A stretch of DNA of 6,354 bases from Gammaproteobacteria bacterium (GTDB taxonomy: Bacteria > Pseudomonadota > Gammaproteobacteria > J113): contig RFJX01000198.1 in assembly GCA_003694425.1 (NCBI GenBank), positions 1-6,354 on the forward strand, read 5' to 3'. Below the pieces are notes generated by a model. That model was not told the origin of the DNA. It saw only the letters and a program-made list of their open reading frames with translations, and did no database searches. Made by a program: the position numbers and the translations under genes. Positions 1 through 4,554 of the stretch are shown one piece after another. Numbering within the stretch: position 1 is the stretch's first letter; every line of letters begins with the position of its first letter.

Positions 1-438
1 GGCCGCGGCGATGGTCCCGGTGGCCAGTTCCGGCGAGTAGCGGTGCTTGAGCATCGCCGGCAGGGCGATGATCCCCATGGTCACCACGGTGGCCCCCACC
101 ACCCCGGTCGTTGCGGCCAGCAGGGCTCCCACCAGTACCACCGCCAGGGCCAGGCCCCCGCGCATCTTCCCGCATGCCTGGCCCATGGTCTCCAGCAGTT
201 CCTCGGCCAGGCCAGATTTCTCCAGCACCACGCCCATGAAGACGAAGAGCGGCACCGCCAGGAGGGTGAAATTGGTCATCACGCCCCAGATCCGCAGGGG
301 CAACAGGTCGAAGAAGTCCAGCCCCAGCCAGTACCAGCCGAAGGCCCCGGAGACCGCGCCCAGGGTGAAGGCGACCGGGTAACCCGCCATGAGGGCCAGC
401 ATGGTGACGACGAACATGACGATGGCCCAGATCTCCAT
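1..438 (-). CDS. dctM: TRAP transporter large permease DctM, N-terminal part (cut by window edge)
   Basis: This is the membrane subunit that forms the transport channel of a tripartite ATP-independent periplasmic (TRAP) transporter, which imports organic acids or similar solutes using an ion gradient. The first 146 residues are visible, starting MEIWAIVMF, and the rest lies beyond base 1. Family hallmarks seen: GYPVAFTLG near residues 19-27, the segment NFTLLAVPLFVFMG near 56-69 followed by EKSGLAEELL, then a Gly/Thr/Val-rich membrane stretch (GALLAATTGVVGATVVTMG) and LPAMLKHRYSPELATGTIAAA at the cut edge. Several hydrophobic membrane segments are evident. The start ATG shares one base with the dctQ stop (TGATG) and has a strong ribosome site, GGAGG, seven bases upstream. 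It is therefore co-translated with dctQ. The substrate cannot be read from this portion, and no solute-binding protein gene (dctP) is visible in the window. Family assignment is confident. Confidence 0.93.
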   Translation of the reverse strand, partial: MEIWAIVMFVVTMLALMAGYPVAFTLGAVSGAFGWYWLGLDFFDLLPLRIWGVMTNFTLLAVPLFVFMGVVLEKSGLAEELLETMGQACGKMRGGLALAVVLVGALLAATTGVVGATVVTMGIIALPAMLKHRYSPELATGTIAAA

Positions 439-968
439 CAGCGCTCCTCCCTCAGCCGCACCAGGTTGCGCAGGGCGTCAGCCACCCCCTGCAGCAGCAG
501 AAGGACGAAGCCTGCGGGGATGGCCGCCTTGATCAGCCAGCGCAGGGGGAGACCACCTGGGTCGGGCGAGCCTTCGCCGTGCTCCCATGCGCTCTCGACG
601 AAGGGCCAGGAGCTCCAGATCACCAGCAGACAGAAGGGGAGCAGCAGCAACAGGGTACCGGCCAGGTCGATCCAGACCCGTCCGCGCGGGGAGACCAGAT
701 GGCTACGGTAGAGGATGTCGACACGGACATGGCCGTCGTGTTTCTGGGTGTAGGCTGCCCCGAGCAGGAAGATGAGGGAGAACAGGTGCCACTCCAGCTC
801 CTGCAGGGCGACCGAGCCCTGCTGGAAGAGGTACCGCATGACGACGTCGTAACCGATCAGCAGGACCAGCAACAGGACCAGCCAGGAGACCAGCCGGCCG
901 ACCGTCTCGGAGAGGGATTCGAGGAGTCCGGCCACCCGCCCGATTCGTGTTTGTAAGTGGTTGCTCAT
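438..968 (-). CDS. dctQ: TRAP transporter small permease DctQ
   Basis: This 176-residue protein is the small membrane subunit that partners DctM in a TRAP solute importer. Four hydrophobic helices are visible at about residues 26-46, 60-78, 98-120 and 143-163, the usual DctQ topology and length. Family signatures include VVMRYLF after helix 1, ELEWHLFSLIFLLGAAYTQK at the start of helix 2, then DGHVRVDILY. The stretch GEGSPDPGGLPLRWLIKAAIP before helix 4 resembles the subgroup with a longer loop that is often found beside mannitol/chloroaromatic-type TRAP systems; that subgroup placement is tentative. The start ATG is preceded only by a weak AGG three bases away, but it overlaps the stop of a 33-codon upstream ORF (ATGA). 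Translation may therefore depend on coupling to that ORF. The stop shares one base with the dctM start. Substrate unknown. Confidence 0.93.
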   Translation of the reverse strand: MSNHLQTRIGRVAGLLESLSETVGRLVSWLVLLLVLLIGYDVVMRYLFQQGSVALQELEWHLFSLIFLLGAAYTQKHDGHVRVDILYRSHLVSPRGRVWIDLAGTLLLLLPFCLLVIWSSWPFVESAWEHGEGSPDPGGLPLRWLIKAAIPAGFVLLLLQGVADALRNLVRLREER

Positions 969-1066
969 CGGCCTGGCCGCATGGTTTCGAAGGTCCTGTC
1001 ATGGACTCCGCTGGCAAGCCTTATGCACACGGTCTCGCCGGGCCCGGTGGTGCGGGTCAGTTGCAT
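965..1066 (-). CDS. small ORF (33 codons) leading the TRAP operon, coupled to dctQ
   Basis: I do not recognise this product. It encodes 33 residues, beginning MQLTRTTGPGETVCIRLASG and ending ETMRPGR. Three things argue that it is translated. An excellent ribosome site, GGAGGAA, sits with GGAGG seven bases before the ATG. The stop TGA overlaps the dctQ ATG as ATGA. dctQ itself has only a weak ribosome site. The frame stays open upstream to 1159, but the ribosome site clearly favours the ATG at 1066. The first half loosely resembles the N-terminus of CsrA (LTRxxGETxxI), with two extra residues (PG) and without the later strands, so it could be a remnant or chance. It has no membrane segment. 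It may act as a leader peptide that sets dctQ expression, be a small functional protein, or simply be a start site for coupled translation. Confidence 0.45.
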   Translation of the reverse strand: MQLTRTTGPGETVCIRLASGVHDRTFETMRPGR

Positions 1067-1071
1067 CCGGG

Positions 1072-1078
1072 TTCCTCC
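1072..1078 (-). promoter_or_regulatory. strong Shine-Dalgarno site for the small ORF ahead of dctQ
   Basis: The minus strand reads GGAGGAA here, with seven bases between GGAGG and the ATG at 1066, which is close to the ideal for a bacterial ribosome site. It decides the start of the small ORF over the upstream in-frame ATG at 1159. It is much stronger than anything in front of dctQ. A short inverted repeat (TTTCT TCG AGAAA on the minus strand, 1092-1080) ends two bases before it and could affect its accessibility. Confidence 0.6.
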
Positions 1079-1132
1079 CTTTCTCGAAGAAATATCATGC
1101 AACTTCTTGTTTCTTTTGTTGATCCCTGCCCT

Positions 1133-1173
1133 GGTCAAAAAATGACCGATCTGTAGCAATAGCGGTCATGACT
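1133..1173. promoter_or_regulatory. cluster of TGACC/GGTCA half-sites, candidate operator of the TRAP operon
   Basis: On the plus strand there is a perfect inverted repeat, GGTCA-AAAAA-TGACC (1133-1147). About 28 bases further on, centre to centre, is a second, overlapping pair GGTCATGACT (1164-1173), whose core GTCATGAC is an exact palindrome. Four half-sites of one type within 41 bases suggest a dimeric regulator binding twice. They lie 67-107 bases upstream of the small ORF start, where the TRAP operon promoter would be expected. I could not identify a convincing -35/-10 pair nearby, and no regulator gene lies in the window, so the regulator is unknown. A T-tract is present only inside the hairpin loop, so this does not look like a terminator. 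Confidence 0.35.
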
Positions 1174-1197
1174 GGCTCCCGGTCGATTCTCCGCGAC

Positions 1198-1232
1198 TAA
1201 CCCACAAACTTGTCCACAGAATCTGTGGGTAA
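1198..1232. promoter_or_regulatory. inverted pair of DnaA-box-like sequences plus a third related box
   Basis: The plus strand carries TTGTCCACAG (1210-1219) and, after three bases, its near mirror CTGTGGGTAA (1223-1232). The inner CCACAG-AAT-CTGTGG is a perfect palindrome. The left arm differs from the classical DnaA box TTATCCACA at one base, and the right arm read on the other strand (TTACCCACA) also at one. A third, looser copy, TAACCCACA, starts at 1198. The CCCACA and TGTGGG elements could also pair in alternative hairpins. The likeliest readings are a DnaA-binding site or a chance, locally palindromic stretch between rsmA and the TRAP operon. It is not an origin as far as can be seen: no AT-rich unwinding region and no dnaA or other origin genes are present. 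Confidence 0.35.
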
Positions 1233-1324
1233 GGGGGTGGCCGGTTTCGTATCGTCCTTCCGGGGCTGACCGAACGCCGTCGGCGGACACGCGGCCTTCC
1301 CCTGTCGCGGCCCTGCGGGGCGGA

Positions 1325-2149
1325 TTATACCGGAACGCCCCGCTCTCCTCCGGCGGCCGCGAGACAGTTGCTCAGGCGCACGAACTCCTCCACCGAGAGA
1401 CGTTCGGGCCGCAGGAGGGGGTCCAGCCCGGCATCGAGGATAAGCTCCTCGGGGGCCAGGGAGCGCAACGCGTTGCGCAGGGTCTTGCGGCGCTGGCCGA
1501 AGGCAGTGGTCACCAGCCTTCCCAGCAGTCCGGGATCCGTGGCCTCGAGTGGGGGAGGACGCGGAACCAGGCGCACCACCGCGGATTCCACCCTCGGTGG
1601 CGGGGTGAAGGCCCCGGGTGCTACCCGGAACAGCCGGGTACAGTCGCAGTGGTACTGGACCATCACCGAGAGCCGTCCATATTCGCGCCCGCCCGGGGTG
1701 GCGGTCATCCGTTCCACCACCTCCAGCTGCAACATGAAGTGCATGTCGCGGATCTGCGACCGGAAGCCGAGCAGGTGGAACAGCAGCGGGGTGCTGATGT
1801 TGTAGGGGAGGTTGCCCACCACCCGCAAACCCTTGTCCCCGCCCGCGAGCCGCGAGAAATCGAAGGTGAGGGCGTCACCGAGATGCAGGGTCAGGGCCTT
1901 GCCGAAGCGGGACTGAAGGTGGGCGGCGAGGTCCCGGTCCAGCTCAACCACGTGCAGATGATCGACATGCTGCAGCAGGGCGGCGGTGAGATTGCCGGTG
2001 CCCGGGCCTATCTCCACCATCCTGTCACCGGCACGGGGGCCTATGGCCCGGATGATGCGCTCGATGACGGCCGGGTCGTGCAGGAAGTGCTGGCCGAATC
2101 GCTTCCTCGGGCGATGGTCAGCCGGTCTGTCATCCCGCCGGATCTTCAT
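1325..2149 (-). CDS. rsmA: 16S rRNA (adenine-N6,N6)-dimethyltransferase RsmA (KsgA)
   Basis: The enzyme uses S-adenosylmethionine to dimethylate two adjacent adenines (A1518 and A1519 in E. coli numbering) in the 3' terminal hairpin of 16S rRNA, a late step in small-subunit assembly in the cytoplasm. Visible motifs in order: RKRFGQHFLHD near the N-terminus, the SAM-binding motif EIGPGTGNLT at about residues 46-55, the acidic strand end VVELDRD, GDALTFDF, the catalytic motif NLPYNISTP at about 113-121, EYGRLSVMVQY, and FTPPPRVESAVVRL near 181-194. I chose the ATG at 2149 (274 residues) because it places RKRFGQ about as far from the start as in E. coli KsgA (273 residues). An ATG ten codons earlier, at 2179, is also possible, and both have mediocre ribosome sites. 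The usual gammaproteobacterial neighbours pdxA and apaG are absent. Function is confident; the start is less so. Confidence 0.96.
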   Translation of the reverse strand: MKIRRDDRPADHRPRKRFGQHFLHDPAVIERIIRAIGPRAGDRMVEIGPGTGNLTAALLQHVDHLHVVELDRDLAAHLQSRFGKALTLHLGDALTFDFSRLAGGDKGLRVVGNLPYNISTPLLFHLLGFRSQIRDMHFMLQLEVVERMTATPGGREYGRLSVMVQYHCDCTRLFRVAPGAFTPPPRVESAVVRLVPRPPPLEATDPGLLGRLVTTAFGQRRKTLRNALRSLAPEELILDAGLDPLLRPERLSVEEFVRLSNCLAAAGGERGVPV

Positions 2150-2390
2150 CTGATCGGGGTCCTCGCTGGAACCTTGCATTGTTGGCGCATCCCGCAGGTT
2201 GCATGCGGTGATGACGGCTCTTCCGCTCCGGGGGCCACCAGCGTCTGACCGGTTTCGCCCCTGGCCGCCCTGACCGCAGGAACCGGAGGCCCGCTGCCGA
2301 CCGGTGGCCTGTTGAGCCAGCCTCCACAGGGCCTCTGCACCGGGCGCCTACCCACTCTTCCGGTCCACCGGATTCGGTCGGATTTGCCGG

Positions 2391-2426
2391 GAGACCCGGC
2401 CGCGCATCGCCGGACGACCGGGTCTC
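2391..2426. repeat. 9-bp inverted repeat upstream of the archaemetzincin gene
   Basis: GAGACCCGG (2391-2399) is matched exactly by its reverse complement CCGGGTCTC (2418-2426), with an 18-base GC-rich spacer. The right arm ends three bases before a -10-like hexamer TATAGT. The position suits an operator or a stem in the transcript. No run of T follows, so it is unlikely to be an intrinsic terminator. Confidence 0.4.
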
Positions 2427-2429
2427 GAG

Positions 2430-2435
2430 TATAGT
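2430..2435 (+). promoter_or_regulatory. possible -10 element (TATAGT) for the archaemetzincin unit
   Basis: TATAGT matches the sigma-70 -10 consensus at five of six positions in an otherwise very GC-rich stretch, 41 bases ahead of the chosen start at 2477. The hexamer 17 bases upstream (TCGCCG) is a poor -35 element, so a regulator or extended contacts would be needed. Weak evidence on its own. Confidence 0.2.
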
Positions 2436-2476
2436 CGATGGACCGGCGGCAGGCGCTGAGCGAGGGCAAGGGTTAC

Positions 2477-3007
2477 ATGCGGATCACGCTGGTTCCGTTC
2501 CAGGGAGTGGATTCACAGGTGGTGGAATGGCTGATGGAGGATCTGGTTTCCAGGGGTGTGGATGTGCGCCACTGTGCCCCGCTTCCGCTGCCGGATGCCG
2601 CCGACCCGCTGCGGGGACAGTATCGTGCCGGACCACTTCTGGAAGTGGCACGTGGTACCGACGGCGACCATGTCCTGGGTATCACCGATCGCGACCTCTA
2701 TACTGACGGTCTCAATTTCGTCTTCGGCGTCGCGGAGATGCCGGGCAAGGCAGTGGTGTTTTCGACCCACCGCCTGGCCTTCGGGGCAGGGCGGGAGCGC
2801 TTGCGCGAGCGCCTGCTCAAGGAGGTCCAGCACGAGCTTGGCCACACGCTTGGCCTCCCCCATTGCCCCGAACCCCGCTGCGTCATGCACTTCAGCAACT
2901 CGCTGGACGATACGGACCACAAGGAGGCCGACCTCTGCGCTCGTTGCCGGCGCCGGCTGTCGCCCGAGGGCAGGCGGCTCGTCGGCACCTCGTGGAAGGA
3001 GAGGTAG
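2477..3007 (+). CDS. amzA: archaemetzincin family zinc metalloprotease
   Basis: This 176-residue protein belongs to the archaemetzincins, metzincin-type zinc proteases common in archaea, present in vertebrates and sporadic in bacteria. Their natural substrates are mostly unknown. The N-terminus MRITLVPFQGVD and the core GITDRDLYTDGLNFVFGVAE (about 68-87) match the family. The active site is HELGHTLGLPH at residues 119-129, with zinc ligands His119, His123 and His129 and catalytic Glu120. It continues directly as the family signature C-x4-CVM (Cys130, Cys135) and a later CxxC (Cys154, Cys157), the four cysteines that bind a structural zinc. All expected residues are intact and the length is typical. 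There is no signal peptide, so it is probably cytoplasmic. I chose ATG 2477, with GAGGG and AAGGG upstream, over ATG 2438, which has no ribosome site and would add 13 residues unlike the family. A nitroreductase-like gene follows after 8 bases, so the two are probably co-transcribed. Confidence 0.9.
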   Translation: MRITLVPFQGVDSQVVEWLMEDLVSRGVDVRHCAPLPLPDAADPLRGQYRAGPLLEVARGTDGDHVLGITDRDLYTDGLNFVFGVAEMPGKAVVFSTHRLAFGAGRERLRERLLKEVQHELGHTLGLPHCPEPRCVMHFSNSLDDTDHKEADLCARCRRRLSPEGRRLVGTSWKER

Positions 3008-3015
3008 GGACGGAC

Positions 3016-3636
3016 ATGGCCTCCGTTACCTTGCCGGCACCAGACCTCTCACTGCCCGGAACCCTCGCAGCGGCACTGGCCCGGCGCCGTTCGATCAGGG
3101 AGTTCGCGGAACTGCCGCTTTCACTCGCGCAGACCGGCCAGCTCCTCTGGGCGGCACAGGGCGTCAGTGACCCTTCCGGCAGGCGGACCGCCCCCTCTGC
3201 CGGGGCCCTCTATCCCCTGGAGCTATGTCTGGTGGCGGGCAGAGTCGAGGGCCTGGCCAACGGGGTGTATCGCTACCGGCCGGCAAGCCACACGCTCGAC
3301 CTCCTGCTGCCGGGAGACCTGCGGCGTGCCGTCGCCGCGGCCGCGCTGGGGCAGGAGTGGATGGCCCGGGCGGCTGCAATCCTGCTGTTCACGGCACTGC
3401 CCTTCCGGACCACCGGCAAATACGGCCGCCGCGGTATCCGCTATCTCCACATCGAGGCGGGTCATGCCGCCCAGAACGTCTTGCTGCAGGCGGTCTGTCT
3501 CGACCTCGCCGGCGCCGTGGTGGGGGCCTTCGACGACCTCGGGCTTGCCGAAGCCGTGGCCATCCGGCCACCCGAGACACCTCTCTATCTGGTGCCCGTG
3601 GGGCGGTCGGCGATTAGCTCATGCCGCCCGGTGTGA
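3016..3636 (+). CDS. SagB/ThcOx-like nitroreductase-family FMN oxidoreductase
   Basis: This 206-residue protein has the single-domain nitroreductase fold, closest in motif to the SagB/ThcOx group. Members there oxidise azoline rings in ribosomally made peptides, but many stand-alone members have no known substrate. Motifs: RRSIREF at 24-30 (FMN phosphate contact), RTAPSAGALYPLE at 57-69, YGRRGIRYLHIEAGHAAQN at 136-154 (flavin site), VGAFDD at 169-174, and PLYLVPVGR near the C-terminus at 189-197. These are the expected landmarks of a complete protein. The start ATG at 3016 is supported by purine-rich GAGAGGTAGGGA just upstream. A longer frame opens at 2863, but it overlaps the archaemetzincin and its extra residues are unlike the family. 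No cyclodehydratase, transporter or precursor peptide gene of a thiazole/oxazole pathway is visible. The precise reaction is unknown, and pairing with the upstream protease suggests a shared role. Confidence 0.88.
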   Translation: MASVTLPAPDLSLPGTLAAALARRRSIREFAELPLSLAQTGQLLWAAQGVSDPSGRRTAPSAGALYPLELCLVAGRVEGLANGVYRYRPASHTLDLLLPGDLRRAVAAAALGQEWMARAAAILLFTALPFRTTGKYGRRGIRYLHIEAGHAAQNVLLQAVCLDLAGAVVGAFDDLGLAEAVAIRPPETPLYLVPVGRSAISSCRPV

Positions 3637-3665
3637 AGCGGGTGATGCAGCGCAAGATCCGCTTC
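3635..3665. terminator. stem-loop between convergent genes, possible bidirectional terminator
   Basis: GAAGCGG (3635-3641) and CCGCTTC (3659-3665) form a perfect 7-bp stem with a 17-base loop. It fills the 30-base gap between the nitroreductase stop and the ATP synthase gamma stop, overlapping the former by two bases. Placement is right for a terminator serving both strands, but no T-run follows on either side and the loop is long, so it may be weak or Rho-assisted. Confidence 0.3.
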
Positions 3666-3666
3666 G

Positions 3667-4554
3667 TCACTCCCCGTCGCCGCCCTTCACCTCCCTGCCC
3701 CGGCCTGCGGCCGGCTCCTCCAGACCGGGTGCGCTGAGCAGTATCACTTCGATCTCACCGATGATCTCCTCCTGGCGAAGGGCGTTGCACTGCCGGCCCA
3801 GTACGGACAGCTTCTCGTCAAGATGGTCCATCGCACCCTCGAGATGCGCGACCCGTTGCTGATTTTCCGCCATCAGTGAACTGTAGAGGATTTCATGCAG
3901 CGCGGCGAACAGGTAGTGATCGGCGAGCTCGATCAGGAAATCCCGGGGAGGCAGATTGAGGTCCGGCGGGTGCGGATAGCGTGGCCCTCCGCGCGAGAGA
4001 CTCTGGAAGGGGGGCAGCAGCCGTTGCATCCGTGGGCCCCCCTCTGCGCCGTGAGCGAGGCAGTAGAGGCTCACCAGGCCGTGTCCTGGCTGCAGCCCTG
4101 CCAGTTCATCGACCAGCCTGCTCAGGAGGGGCGGGACCTCCTCCGCAACAGTGGCGCCATCGATCAGGGTGCATGCCCGCGAGTCTTCTTCCACCAGGTT
4201 GGCCAGTCGGCGACCCACGGCGATGAGTCGGGGCTCACCCGGTAAGTGGTGATCCTGCAATGCGGCCTGCAGGTGCCGCACGAGGGCATGGTTGAAGTCA
4301 CCGCAGAAGCCACGCTCGGTTCCGATCAGGAGGAAGACCGGCGTGGTCTCTTCCACTGCGGGCAGGATTTCCGGATGGAAGCTCAGCAGGTCCGCAGCCA
4401 TCTGCTCGATACTCCGGACCACGGCGTGCTGGGCCTCGAGGAAGCGGGCGAGTTTCCGGGTCTCCATGTAGGCAAGGGTCTTCATGGAACCCATGATCTC
4501 CCGGATCTCGAGCAGGCTGTGGCGACGATGTTCGAGCTGGTGGAGCCGGGTCAC
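3667..4554 (-). CDS. atpG: F-type ATP synthase gamma subunit (alternate/N-ATPase type)
   Basis: The gamma subunit is the rotating central shaft that couples the c-ring in the membrane to the F1 head. The protein has 295 residues. Its N-terminal helix ([21 protein letters not shown], about 15-35) corresponds to the first strand of the coiled coil. [13 protein letters not shown] at 76-88 matches the conserved GSDRGLCGGFN-type motif. The C-terminal helix (about 225-273) ends [13 protein letters not shown], as in the family. The last 20 residues form a charged, glycine-rich tail. I chose GTG at 4554, which overlaps the alpha stop as GTGA. The frame stays open upstream to 4734, but that part is out-of-frame alpha coding sequence. 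The sequence is divergent from housekeeping gamma. It is the last gene of its operon, with a convergent gene following instead of beta, which supports the alternate type. Confidence 0.92.
   Translation of the reverse strand: MTRLHQLEHRRHSLLEIREIMGSMKTLAYMETRKLARFLEAQHAVVRSIEQMAADLLSFHPEILPAVEETTPVFLLIGTERGFCGDFNHALVRHLQAALQDHHLPGEPRLIAVGRRLANLVEEDSRACTLIDGATVAEEVPPLLSRLVDELAGLQPGHGLVSLYCLAHGAEGGPRMQRLLPPFQSLSRGGPRYPHPPDLNLPPRDFLIELADHYLFAALHEILYSSLMAENQQRVAHLEGAMDHLDEKLSVLGRQCNALRQEEIIGEIEVILLSAPGLEEPAAGRGREVKGGDGE

Larger units (their letters stand above)
2150..2476. other. intergenic region between divergent rsmA and the archaemetzincin gene
   Basis: About 327 bases lie between the two starts (297 if rsmA begins at 2179). 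It must contain the promoters of both directions. I see no convincing protein: the short frames here lack ribosome sites and recognisable content. Visible structure is a 12-base palindrome, CCGGT-CC-ACCGG (2360-2371), recurrent GACCGG strings, and the longer inverted repeat listed separately. No RNA gene is recognisable. Confidence 0.5.

Noticed and set aside
1085..1110. Sigma-54 promoter suggested by TTGCATGAT upstream of the small ORF
   Set aside because: The matching GG dinucleotide ten bases upstream of the GC is absent; the sequence there is A-rich.
1198..1232. Replication origin
   Set aside because: Only two or three imperfect boxes are present, with no AT-rich unwinding region and no origin-linked genes such as dnaA, dnaN or mnmG.
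1324..1329. Perfect TATAAT on the minus strand at the end of rsmA as a promoter for the TRAP operon
   Set aside because: The hexamer overlaps the rsmA stop codon, the sequence 17 bases upstream (CGGAGG) is unlike a -35 element, and it lies about 260 bases from the first downstream start.
1649..2248. A 199-codon open frame on the plus strand opposite rsmA
   Set aside because: It is antisense to rsmA with no recognisable domains and a low-complexity, histidine- and glutamine-rich translation typical of shadow frames.
2180..2469. Minus-strand short frames in the region upstream of rsmA, considered as the end of pdxA or a small protein
   Set aside because: The translations show no PdxA or other family motif, lack ribosome sites, and are Arg/Pro/Gly-rich as expected for non-coding GC-rich DNA.
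2438..2476. Earlier ATG for the archaemetzincin gene
   Set aside because: No ribosome site precedes it, and the 13 added residues do not match the family, which begins at the MRITLVPF-like strand.
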